Positions 10,945 through 20,836 of a stretch of DNA of 64,000 nucleotides are shown here, one piece after another. Numbering within the stretch: the stretch's first letter is position 1; the number at the start of each line of letters is the position of its first letter. A model generated the notes under the pieces. The model was not told the DNA's origin, did not search any database, and saw only the letters and a list, made by a program, of their open reading frames with translations. The stretch covers positions 116,052,254-116,116,253 of the forward strand of contig OX578276.1 of the NCBI GenBank assembly GCA_951217055.1, given 5' to 3'. The DNA is from Gerris lacustris. Taxonomy: Eukaryota > Arthropoda > Insecta > Hemiptera > Gerridae. Position numbers and translations under genes: made by a program.

Positions 10945-11608
10945 ATGAGTAGTAGACGAGAGGTCGAGTTGATAGCTAGTGATCCAAACTTGCTTACGCA
11001 GGGAATAGTTAACATAAGCAGACCTGTACCCGTAATCAAACCTGCTAGACTTAACATTAACCCATACAATATGTCTACACCAGCCCGCCAATCTGAAACT
11101 CTCTCAACTGCGTTAGTCCCTCCGACCAATCCCGGTAAAACCGAACTCCAACTCCTAATAAATTCAAATCCTGAATATTCCCCGGGACAAAACCTATCCA
11201 TCTTCATAACCGAAGTAGATAGATTAGTTCAACACATAACTGGATGACTTACATCCGAACTAGAATACATACTTGATAGCAATATCCGAGCAAAAAAAAG
11301 GGAAAGCCCGAGACTTTTTAAGCTACCAAGACGCCAATAACTGGGTTGACATTAGAAAGGGATTACTCCAAAGATCGGAAGATATCTTAGCTAACAATTT
11401 AAAACAATGTGTACAAATGAAAAACGAATCCGTTATGGATTATTATGCAAAACTTCTAAATAATTTCAATAATCTTATGCCAAATATTACGCTAAATATT
11501 ACCGAGCAAAATTATCTAGCCTTTAAGAAATACGAATATACAAAATTATCATCAAAAGTATTCCAGAATGTTCTATTAGAGCCCTATCGTTCATATTTGA
11601 GTCACTTT
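10945..11608 (+). pseudogene. Ty3/gypsy (errantivirus-like) gag, 5' part
   Basis: Gag forms the particle and binds genomic RNA. The first 100 codons are open from ATG 10945 (10945-11247, MSSRREVELIASDPNLL). After a stop and frameshift, gag-like sequence continues from 11273 (FLSYQDANNW, YYAKLLNNFNNL), then is cut by the element at 11609. It resumes at 15282 with a Gly-Thr-Leu-Glu-Glu-Cys stretch typical of errantivirus gag C termini. Inactive: a frameshift, a stop and a 3.7-kb insertion. Family call from gag style plus the pol and env that follow. Confidence 0.7.
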
Positions 11609-11612
11609 AAGG

Positions 11613-11915
11613 TATGTCCCCACTGGTGCAACTTTTCTTTCAACAAAGGCATGCGTTATAGCGCACGGTGAAATGAACGAGAGGCATGCGTTGTTGCATG
11701 CCTCATGGAAGTTGAATGGACCTTTATTTCCATGACGCATGCCTCATTTTCTTTGTATCCAAATAAAGAATGTCCCACTGGTGCAACTTTTCTTTCAACA
11801 AAGGCATGCGTCATAGCTCACAGAGTGATAAAACGAGAGGCATGCGCTACTTAAAGGCCTGGTGGAAGTTGAATGGAGCTTCATTTTCATGACGCATGCC
11901 TCAGCGCACGTATAT
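11613..11915. repeat. two direct copies of a ~155-bp subterminal unit
   Basis: The segments from 11615 and 11773 both read 'cccactggtgcaac', 'tttctttcaacaaagg', 'catgcgt', 'gaggcatgcg', 'ggaagttgaatgga', 'catgacgcatgcctca'. Inside each unit GAGGCATGCG and CGCATGCCTC are inverted, so each could form a hairpin. The right end of the element (15145-15281) has related GGCATGCG motifs. Confidence 0.7.
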
Positions 11916-12229
11916 CCAATAACTTGGATCTTCATTCAACATTCTGTGCGTCTTTTTGATGATCGGTTATTTATTATCTAGCAAATTGTATTATTAGATA
12001 ATATTTAATAATATCTCCAAGAGCTTATATTGCGGGGGGGGGGGGGGTCGAAAAATACAGAATTCCACCCATCTATAAAATTTTGAATGCCTAACTTAAT
12101 ATCGATGATATTATATTATATTCTATATTTTATAAACAAAGTATGAAATATAATATTATTATAAACTTGAAAACCATACAAAATAAAATAAGTAGCCATA
12201 GATTGCCTTCTACCTACACAAAGACTATT

Positions 12230-13210
12230 AAAAAATCGGTCCAAGACAACTCAGACTAACTTTCTCACATAATCTCGGTCCCAGATCCCAAGAAACTTTT
12301 TGTTTTAGATTTTTAACAAAATAAGATATATTTTATCTCAATATTTGGTAACTACAGCTAACAATATATCTGGTAAAACAGCTTATATTGTTAGATTCGT
12401 ATATCGTAATTGATCCTTCAGGTAATAGAAAAAAAGGTAAGTGTTTACTTCATTGACGTGTTTGACAACGTTTCGGCCTTACCGGCCATTTTCAAGCCTA
12501 AACAGCATAATACCTTAGTAATTTTACCTAAAATCCCCCCCTCCCTTAACCTCTAAAATTACCTTAGTAATTTTACACTTAAGATAGTGTTGTTATAAAA
12601 TATAATCATAAAATCTGGAAGGAACTATACGGTTCCGTCGTCTACTACAAATCCAAGGGTAGCGCAATTATAACAGTGGTATAATAAACAATAAGCAGAC
12701 TCTATTAAAAATAGGTAACAACTTAATAAGGTAACAAACTATTGATATTAGGTAACATTGAATTAATCAAAATTATCACAGATATAATAAATAAATAAAT
12801 ACATTTATTTAGTATTATAAAAGTTGCCGAGCATGTTTGTGAGGTAAACACTTCTCTTTTATTCTATACCCTGAAGGAGCTATTACGATATATAAAGTAT
12901 TTGAGAGTACATGTACAGCCAATATTCATACGTTATTTAAATGGACGTTCATATGTTATTTAACGTATGGAGCTAAAATTCATTTCTCGATTTCACTTCG
13001 AGGTATGTTTTTTTCTGAACATGTTTGCCAAATTTCGTCAGTAGTTTAGGCTCCACGCGTCTACACAGATACTTCACACACATTTTAAAACCACATACAG
13101 ACTATTAAAACACAACTTTTTCGGACTAAGGGGACCTCAAAACCTGCAAATTCATCAAAATCGAATTTTTCATCACAATCATTTCTCTTTATACGAGGAA
13201 GTAAATGTAA
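12230..13210 (+). repeat. dispersed repeat family B, copy 1 (interrupted)
   Basis: The pieces 'aaaatcggtccaag', 'ctcagactaacttt' (12230) and 'gccaaatttcgtcag', 'aggctcca', 'ggggacctcaaaacc' (13025-13205) recur at 14570-15080 (inverted), 41085-41640 and 54200-54440. The family has the look of a retroposon 3' region. It is interrupted here by the inverted-repeat element at 12399-12893. Confidence 0.5.
12399..12893. mobile_element. ~495-bp inverted-repeat element (MITE)
   Basis: The arm starting near 12399 (atatcgtaat, tccttcagg, aagtgtttac) is complementary to the arm ending near 12893 (gtaaacactt, ccctgaagga, attacgatat), about 50 bp each with a few mismatches. The interior is AT-rich and non-coding. 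TSD not assigned. Confidence 0.55.
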
Positions 13211-13439
13211 GTCCGCTAAATCGATCAACACTTTTTCTTATAGATATTGTACCATATTTTAAATCACATATTATCTCATTTTATTGATTTATTTATAAAT
13301 ACATTTAAAAAGTGTTCAACAGGTTAACACTAAGGTTGTTCACGTTCCCCTTTTGTCTTCCATTTTCATAAAAATCAGATTTATTTTAATCTATATTCGC
13401 GGAAATCAGATTTTCCCGAGAAACCCCTTTTATGTATAT

Positions 13440-14560
13440 TGGTATATATACAGGGTGGTCCAAAAGTCTCTCCATCCCCCCCCCCCCCTCATAACTTTGA
13501 ATGGTTTGAGATAAATAAATGAAACTTAAGGGATCCGTACCATGTAAAGGGAAGTATTTTTTTTCATGCAATCGCGCACTATGGGCAACCACCCACTTTA
13601 CCCCTAGGCCACCCAACTTCAAAATTGCTAATTATAGTGTGTATTTTTGATAGCATATTTGGATTCTACTGTGAAAAATAATAAATATAAAATACCATTT
13701 TTAAAAACTGGTCTAATTTTCAACAATTATATATATATACAGTGTGTCCCAAGATAGAGTATCCGAGAGGAGAAATTTTCTTATGTTTGGGTTTTCGAAA
13801 AAAAGTCATTCTTTATAAAATCTTCTGCTTGTTCTTAAACCTCTAAAAATGCTAAAATTTTATTGATTTTTTGTACAGGGTGTTCTGTTTTTTGAAAACT
13901 TTAAAATATTACCAAGAGTAAACTGTAACCTTATTTTTGATGGTATTGAAAAATATAATTTAGAAAAATGGTTCAGAATTGCAACAAAAAAAAAAAACGA
14001 CTAAATATTATTTTATTTGATGAATTATTAAATTTTAGTTAATTTTCTGAAATATTAAATTTTAGTTTGTTTTCTAATAAAAATAAACAATAAGCTAACT
14101 ACAACAAATAGTTCTCTTTGGATTTTTATAATAAACAAGTGTGATAAGAAACAAGTGGAATAGCTTATGGAAGAGTTAAAGGAAAGAATTAAGCAAGTCA
14201 CTGCAAATATTCCCCTTGATCAAGTTCACAAGGCTTGAATAGAATTCATAAATAGAATCGAAATTTGAGCAGGAATGGTGGCAATACATTTGAATGATTA
14301 TTTCTTTATTTTTATTTGTCACCTCTGTTCATTTTTTTGTGTTACTTAAACAGATGTTAAGATTACAATTATTTAACTTGTTGTGATGATATTTTTTTTA
14401 AAAAAAATATTATTACAATAGCTTATTATTTGATTTATAAGAAAAGAGTAAAAGATAACTAATGAAAAGTTAAAGTATAATATTTTTAAAGGTTTCAAAA
14501 ATAAACTTATGTAGGAAACTAAATAATAAGAATAATCCGAGACCATTATGCGTTGACTGT
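13440..14560. other. interior of the 3.7-kb element: short repeats, no gene
   Basis: Three short 'acagggtg/acagtgtg' motifs at about 13451, 13738 and 13876, each following T/A-rich sequence, look like ends of small Tc1/mariner-type repeats, but pairs could not be matched. Poly-C near 13479 and poly-A at 13986 are simple sequence. No coding region is supported. Confidence 0.35.
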
Positions 14561-14569
14561 CAGTTTCAA

Positions 14570-15090
14570 AATAATTAAAAAAAAAAAAAAATAGTTTTTT
14601 TTTTTTTTTTTTTTCGGGCACTTTTTAATTTCTCACATAAAGAGAAAGTATTGTGATGGCGCGAGGATTTGGCTTTGGTGGATTTACACGTTTTGAGGTC
14701 CCCTGAGTCCAAAGGGGACCAAGTCCAAAAAGTGGTTTTTAAAAAAACGTCTTTACGTCGTCTGTGCAGACGCGTGGAACCTATAAACTTGGCTGATTTT
14801 GACGAAATTTGGCATTCGTGTTCAGAAAAAGCATACCAGAGGTGAATTTGAGAAAATAATTTAAGCTCCAAATTTGGGGCCGCTACCTCTCAACAACTCT
14901 TAAAAAAAAACATGAAAAAAAATCTCGAAAAAGGTTCCGCCGATATTGATTAAAGAATTCTAAAATTTAGTCCATTTAAATACCGATCTAACCATTTAAG
15001 CCGTTTTCCCTGGAAACTCTAAGTTGGGGTTCGTCTGAGTTGCCTCGTACCGTTTTTAAAATAGGTAATCGGCTCAAATAGCTATACTGC
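14570..15090 (-). repeat. dispersed repeat family B, inverted copy
   Basis: Complementary to 41085-41640 over 'tgatggcgcga', 'gaggtcccctgagtcc', 'tctgtgcagacg', 'gaaatttggcat', 'agaaaaagcatacc' and 'ccaaatttgggg'. Opposite orientation to the copy at 12230-13210 inside the same element. ORFs here arise from poly-A/T. Confidence 0.6.
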
Positions 15091-15281
15091 CGCTTTTGTA
15101 TCTATCGATAAAATGCATACTACAATATGAAGAAACTGTAAATTGAATGCCTCAAGAGGAATGAATTGAATGCCCGAAAGGCATGCGCTATGGCATGCGT
15201 TAAGGCAAGTTGAAGAGGAAAGAGGAAGCGCAAGTTGAAAGGGAAGAGGAAGAGGAAAGCGCACAAGTGTGGACATACCTT

Positions 15282-16316
15282 TTGAACTAGGCACTCTAGA
15301 AGAGTGTGTAGGCAGGTGTCATCTCCTTGATAACCGCTAATGTAAGTGGGACTATTCGGAATTCGTAAGGAGAACTCAGACCACCCCAAAAGTCTACAAC
15401 AAATCAATTCCTACAAACCCGACAGATAACCAATAGGCCTAACTTTCTACCACCTTGGCCAACACTTAACCAACCATTTCAACCTCGAGCTATTCAGTAC
15501 CAGAAGTTGACAGAAGAAATAACCATTCCAGAGTCCTTAGCAACCGCACGGAACGGTTCTTATTTTGTCCCGCTAGATGCTCCAAATATTGAAATTCATT
15601 TTAACAAATGAATTCCTGTTATACCCCTATCAGCCACCGATTTGAGAAGCCCTAAGTTCCCCGAATCATCGCGAATGAATATCTCCAATAAGATCAGAAC
15701 TTCGCATTTAGACCCAGAAGAGAAACTCGCAATTATTAGTATCTGTAAACAATACTAAGACACATTTTATGACGATACACAAGGACTACCTCTCTCAAAC
15801 TCTACCAAACACAAAATAAGGACCAAAGACAAAGATCCAGTATACGTTAAATTATACAGACATCCTCATCACACGAGGACGGAAATTAAAAAACAAATCC
15901 AAAAACTTCTAGATGATAAAATTATAAAACCTTCAATATCCCCCTACAGTGCACCAGTATGGATCGTACCAAACAAATTGGACACCTCTGGTGAGCGTAA
16001 ATTCCGAATGGTAAACTATAGGAAATTGAACGAAAAAACGGTAGAAGATCGTTATCCACTCCCAAAAATTGATGAAATACTAGACAACTTAGAAAAGTGT
16101 CAATACATAAGCACCTTGGACTTAGCTCAAGGATTTCATGAAATCTAAATGGATCCAGAGTCAATAGAGAAAACAGCTTTCACCGTCAATAATGAGCACT
16201 ACGAATACCTTAGAATGCCCTACGGACTTAAAAATGATCCGAGTACTTTCCAAAGATCTATGGACAATATATTTCACGAATACCTGTATAAATTCTGTTT
16301 TGTATACATGGACGAC
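15282..16316 (+). pseudogene. Ty3/gypsy gag end and pol (protease/RT start), broken
   Basis: The frame resumes after the 3.7-kb insertion. From about 15830 it reads as reverse transcriptase, which copies element RNA into DNA: LYRHPHHTRTEIKKQIQKLL, then APVWIVPNKLD, RKFRMVNYRKLNEKT, RYPLPKI and the LDLAQGFHEI motif. A stop (taa at 16146-16148) follows that motif, and the frame then continues as [20 protein letters not shown]. The YMDD catalytic motif at 16302-16316 is split by the Polinton insertion directly after its two Asp codons. Multiple stops in the gag-protease interval show long decay. Confidence 0.8.
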
Positions 16317-16405
16317 AGTAGTACAGAAAAGAGAGTTCTGGGAAGATCGGTGTTCTCCCGGGAAAGATCCCACCTATTGTTCTCTAAATCTTTCTAAAGG
16401 TGTTC
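16317..16405 (+). repeat. left TIR of the Polinton
   Basis: AGTAGTACAG start; contains two GATC-centred pieces (GGGAAGATC, GGGAAAGATCCCACC) and the TCTCCCGGGA core, as in the right TIR. A 17-bp deletion relative to the right TIR follows the first GGGAAGATC. Confidence 0.8.
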
Positions 16406-16739
16406 TCTCACCTCAGAGAACACCTGTGTTGCTGTTTTGTGTTAACTTTTATTATTATTTGTTTATTTCTTTCTATTTTAAAAAACATTTACGCTACAAA
16501 CATTCTCCTATATTATTATTTTACAGATTATTGTTATTTAATATTTCTTTACAATTAGTATCACAGTTTTTATAATAGTAACATTGCTGTTTTGTGTTGT
16601 ATTTTAGTTTTTTTTTAATTTCTTTCTTTTTTAAAAAAGAATTAAGCTACAAAATTCTCCTATATTATTATTATTATTATGTACATATTATTATTTTCGC
16701 TTTAATACTCATATTAATGCGGATGACTGATATAATCAA

Positions 16740-17250
16740 TATATGGGCGTCGTCAGAAGTACATTATTGGGGGGGGGGGGGGGGGGGGGGGGCACATTCC
16801 AGGAGGGGGGTCCGGGGTTGCCCCGGAAAAGTATAAAAATATGACCTCTCAAAACAGCGTTTTTATGCATCTTTTATGTGAAATTTGATTTTAATTAGTT
16901 CGTTGAGAGAACTATGAACACAAGTATTTTTATAAAAATAGCAAACTGAAATAGTAACTTAACAGTAGTAAATGTAATATACTAAAATTTGTGCTCCTAA
17001 TCATTGTAGATTAAATATATCAGTAAATAGCCATTATGCAATATCACTTAAAATCTTTAATAAACTATGTAATTTAAGTTATGAAAAACAATAAAAACAT
17101 GTTTTCTTAGGGTAGCCATGAAAAAAGTTTAGTGCAAAACGGGACATTGGATTTTGAGGGATGGTTGAGCTATTGCAGCTCTCAAACGAAGTTGGGAGAG
17201 TCTGGGGGCCCTAGGAAAATTTTGTGAATTTTAAGGAAACATTTGCATTC
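16740..17250 (+). repeat. dispersed repeat family C, copy 1 (inside the Polinton)
   Basis: Shares 'acattattgg', 'atatgacctc', 'acagcgtttttatgc', 'gtgaaatttgattttaat', 'acatgttttcttagggt' and 'gggacattg' with 48060-48540 in inverted orientation. It contains a run of about 20 G followed by 'ccgggg', typical of non-autonomous hAT ends. It inserted in or replaced deleted Polinton sequence. Confidence 0.6.
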
Positions 17251-18130
17251 TTTAGTAAAGTTTTCTCTTTTGACATCAATCTGCACTATTTCGCACTGTC
17301 TGATTTACTTCGTTTATTTTTTTTTAAACTGTTCCTTGTTACATGATTTGTCTTTTTTACAGTATCTCTGGACACTTTAAAAACAATTTTGGTTGTAGTT
17401 TCTCCATAAATTCAGTATTTTCTATTTATTAAAAATACAAAAAGTGTCTCGTTTAATAGGGTAATGATGGAAGGTTAGGGTTAGGTTAGGTCAGGTCAAA
17501 AAGTAATAGACTTAACCTAAACTAACCTCAACTTTGCATCATTTTCCCTAAAAGGAAAAATCGTCCGTCCATCCGTCGCATCTTGGATCAAACCCCCCGA
17601 CCTATTGTAGCTAGAGACTTGAAATTTGGTAAATAACTTATCCCCTATTCCCTATAAGGAAAGGCCTTAAAAATGAGGAAGAAATACATAAAAATATACT
17701 TTTCTGTGGGCCGAAGATATTTCCGGGAGTTAATATAAAAAGTCAAATTTTGGAAATTTTAGGTGACTGTATTTATTTTTCGTCATTTTTGAGTGGGGAT
17801 TAAAGGTTGACATGTAGATTACAAATATATATTGTGTGTGGCAACCATTTTACCCACGAAATTACCAAATAAGTGCGTACCTAAGATGCTAAAGGATAAT
17901 ATACAGAACTTGTTCCTCTTAAGTGCAACTTTATATACATATTTTAGTAAAAAATGTAGGGGTAGGGAAAAATGAATTTTTATGATCGAAGAAACCCTTT
18001 GTTTAGTAGCTTGATGGCAAGTACATGTCGGGATGTTTTGTTTACTGTAAAAAGGAACAATTTGAAAAAGCCGAATTAACCGGATGTTTAGAAATATGTG
18101 GGGCATATTATGCAGATTTACCGCACACAA
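17251..18130. other. Polinton interior without recognisable gene
   Basis: Contains a short stretch with three TTAGG-like units (17475-17500, 'gttagggttaggttagg') and its partial complement at 17512-17530. The rest is AT-rich with no coding signal. Confidence 0.3.
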
Positions 18131-18134
18131 ACAA

Positions 18135-18345
18135 AGGGAGCCAGGGTGGCCGAGGTGGTAAAGACACCGGGCAGCTATCTCTGAGTCGAGGCAACTCGAG
18201 GTCGTGGGTTCGATCCCGGGCCGTGATACACTGAATGCATCTATGAATCGCGGACGGAGCAGGGCGAGGGCACCCCATGAGAGGTTCTCTTCCCCCACGT
18301 CGTCTAGTGGGGGAAGACCCACCCAAAGGGTTATTTCATCCATAA
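18135..18345 (+). mobile_element. tRNA-headed SINE
   Basis: The head has a pol III A-box-like GGTGGCCGAGGTGG and a B box GGTTCGATCCC, separated by a hairpin (GAGTCGAGGCAACTCGAG) like the long variable arm of tRNA-Ser/Leu. The body (CGGACGGAGCAGGGCGAGGG, GAGAGGTTCTCTTCCCCC) recurs in reverse at 42130-42430, so this is a SINE family rather than a working tRNA gene. It abuts the LINE fragment. Confidence 0.75.
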
Positions 18346-18945
18346 TTTTGCCTTGTACTGCATAGGTACATCTGATCTGAAAAGCTGTCTGTATTTATTA
18401 TAACTCGCCCATCCAAGTGCTATTCTTCTCCTCACCTCCTTTTCTTCTTCGCCTTTTTCAGTAATCAGCTGGCCTAAGTATATATATTCTGAAACTTTCT
18501 CGATGTACCCTGCTTCTTCTAGGTAGATCCCATCGTCGCCTTCATAAGATGCTGACATTATTTTTGTTTTATGAATGTTCATTTTCAACCCCATTTGGCA
18601 AACTTCATTATTGAGGTCTTTTATCATGATCTTGATTTCTTCCTTATTTTTCCCTATCAGTACTAAATCGTCTGCGAATTTCATGATATTAAAATGTTTC
18701 CCATTTATGTTGACTCCGTAGCCGTCCTAATTCAGGTTTCTGCATGCTGTCTCGAGAACAGCTATGAATATATTTGCCGAGATGACGTCCCCTTGTCTTG
18801 TCCCTCTCTTAACCAAAACTTCAGCTTTACATCCTCGGTGATCTATTGATAAAGATGCTCCGTCATAAATATGCTTAATGATCTTTATATAGCTGTCTTC
18901 GATTCCTACTTTTGCCCGAATAATACCTCGCCATGTTTTTGAAGG
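18331..18945 (-). pseudogene. non-LTR retrotransposon (LINE) reverse transcriptase fragment
   Basis: On the minus strand the protein reads RGTRQGDVIS (the fingers/palm GxRQGDxxS motif), then after one in-frame stop (taa, near 18727-18729) MKFADDLVLIGKN, the FADD catalytic motif, and LGQLITEKGEEEKEVRRRI. These are RT motifs 4-7 of LINEs of the Jockey/CR1/RTE type. The endonuclease, the N-terminal RT and everything after KAKLW are missing. It sits inside the Polinton next to a SINE. Confidence 0.75.
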
Positions 18946-18963
18946 CTTGCGGCGGCAAATTAT

Positions 18964-20706
18964 TTACATGCTGCTCAAGATAGTGCTCATGAATCTAAAG
19001 GAGTCAACGAAGCGAAGAGTGATATTTTTAAATTGTTTTGAAAAGGAAATATATTTTTCTGAAGTTTGAGGGATAATATTAACTCGGCCTTCGTCACCAC
19101 CGAGTTCACGGATCAAGAAATGTGGATCGTAACCACTTAAATTATGTATAAAAACCGGGAGAAATTTTGGGGATTTAGCTAGGATGTTACATTCACTATG
19201 GGCTGCCCCTCTGAAGCAGACTGTCAAATGACCATGATCTCTTACAGCAGGAGATTTGGTAGAAAAGGGGTTCAGACAAAGCCAACACTTAGTTGCGGTA
19301 TGGAACGCAACGCTTCCGAACGAACGAACGCTTAATTATCACTATCTGTCATGTTAATAGGTACTATATTATCATAAATTGGGTCCAACCCCTTTGCCAC
19401 CTCGGTCAAATTCGCCATAAATTTCGCAGGAGCATCCTTGCCTCTATATACATATGGATCCATAGAAAAAGGTACCGGTAGGTGCTGCATCTCAATCGAT
19501 GGTTTCACATAAATACAAAATGACATTGGGGAATGCCCTTGGTATGGGGTTGAAAATGATGATGAAGGCGAAGGTGTACACCCATAAATGGGGGTACGAA
19601 TCCTCTCAAAGTCAGCGTATACAACATAGGGCATGCGAATCTGTTTACCATAGCTGGAAAATTCGACGTAAGGTTTTTTGTGTGGTAAGTCCACTCTTAC
19701 TGGCTTGTTTAGGATGCACAAATTAGCATGGTCCCTAAGCTGATCTCTTGATGTTTTCGAGTTCAAACCACCATAATGTGTGAGACACCTTTTGCAAAAT
19801 TGTAATTTCCCGTTATGGGTGGAAATTTGAGAGCTTACGAGACGGAAAAGATCATTAATATACACGAAATGCTTTTTAACCTCGAAAGCGCATGAAACCG
19901 ATAGTGGGTTTTCACATAGTTTCTCAGTTAATAAAAGCAAATCTCGATGATCCTCCCACTCCCTCTCAGTGAGCCTTAGATGACATATTTTATCATTTTC
20001 AAGCCCAAAAATATTTATGAAGATGTTATTAGTATTTTCAAACCTTGTAATATCCACAGCGGAGGGAGGGAATTCAATGTCACTGAAATCGTAGTGATGT
20101 TCGATTAGATTGAATTGGTTTATACTCCGGGGATATTCATCTCCAAGGAGCTCGGCAAGGATTGCATATTTAAAGCACATGTTGTCGTCATTTTTAAAAT
20201 TTATAACATCTTTTCTTGTCAGAACTGGATTTGGGAAGTGGTAAGTAGGATGACCCGAGTAAAGGATCGAATTTGTTAAATTTTACTCGCAGGCCATCCA
20301 CCCCATTAAGGATCCAACTACTTTTTTGTAGCTGTCCCACTGTCCCTCCTCCATTTCCGTTGTCATGTGTCTAAATTGCAACCTTGTAAACTCTTCTAGG
20401 TTTGTACCCATATCCACCGGAGTATTGGAGGTTTTAAAATTAAAATCCATCCTTTCACAATGGATATTAGAAAAGCTACAATCCACCACAATGTTTACTT
20501 TTAATTTTAAAGAGAGCTCTGGTTTTACTAAGAGCTCTACTTAGTAAAACCAGAGCTCTCTTTAAAATTTCCAGAACTCGATCTAAAACGGAGTCAAATA
20601 ATGCGCTCAGGCTTTGATTATCGTTAGAGCGAATAAAATATGATTTAATTTGCCCCTGATACGCAAATTCATACTCCTGTACTAGATCGGAATTAGGTCT
20701 AACCAA
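18964..20706 (-). pseudogene. Polinton protein-primed DNA polymerase B, N-terminal/exonuclease part
   Basis: The best piece is 19332-20180 (282 aa). It has a C-x2-C...H...C finger (CKRCLTHYGG ... HANLC) followed by PYVVYADFER, the Exo I motif (DxE) of type-B polymerases. After a frameshift, 18964-19227 continues with HSECNILAKS and FIHNLSGYDPHFL, the Exo II region. Upstream pieces (20283-20489, 20476-20706) are the N-terminal region. Such polymerases replicate Polintons from a terminal protein. The polymerase palm motifs are missing (deleted or replaced by the LINE fragment), so it cannot be active. Confidence 0.75.
20503..20569. repeat. perfect 30-bp palindrome in the polymerase remnant
   Basis: Arms 20503-20532 and 20540-20569 are exact complements (core GAGAGCTCTGGTTTTACTAA) around a 7-base loop. 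It interrupts the start region of the DNA polymerase remnant, in frame on the minus strand as RALVLLSRALSKTRAL. Confidence 0.9.
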
Positions 20707-20730
20707 AATAAGCTCACGAGTAGACTAGAC

Positions 20731-20836
20731 AGAGAGAACACCTTTAGAAAGATTTAGAGATCAATAGGTGGGATCTTTCCCGGGAGAACACCTCTGAGAG
20801 GTGGGATCTTCCCAGAACTCTCTTTTCTGTACTACT
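20731..20836 (-). repeat. right TIR of the Polinton
   Basis: Complement of the left TIR, ending CTGTACTACT at 20836. It retains the 17 bp missing on the left. Confidence 0.8.

Larger units (their letters stand above)
11609..15281. mobile_element. 3.7-kb TIR element with GGCATGCG subterminal repeats
   Basis: Ends AAGGTATGTCCCCACTGGTGC and the complement of AAGGTATGTCCACACTTGTGC match over about 19 of 21 bp. The flanks TT/TT (11607-11608, 15282-15283) fit a 2-bp duplication whose removal rejoins the gag frame. Both ends are crowded with GGCATGCG and its complement. No transposase is visible; the interior holds other repeats. Superfamily unknown. Confidence 0.65.
16317..20836 (-). mobile_element. 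internally deleted Polinton/Maverick (4.5 kb)
   Basis: Long TIRs start AGTAGTACAGAAAAGAGAGT at the left and are mirrored at the right, at least ~90-105 bp; the left copy lacks about 17 bp present in the right. The flanks are a perfect 6-bp duplication GACGAC (16311-16316, 20837-20842), the TSD length of Polintons. Inside, on the minus strand, is a protein-primed type-B DNA polymerase remnant. Polintons are normally 15-20 kb, so most genes (integrase, ATPase, protease, capsid) are gone. Confidence 0.85.

Noticed and set aside
17470..17535. Interstitial insect telomere (TTAGG)n
   Set aside because: Only about three imperfect units next to a partial complement; such short runs are common by chance and in repeats.
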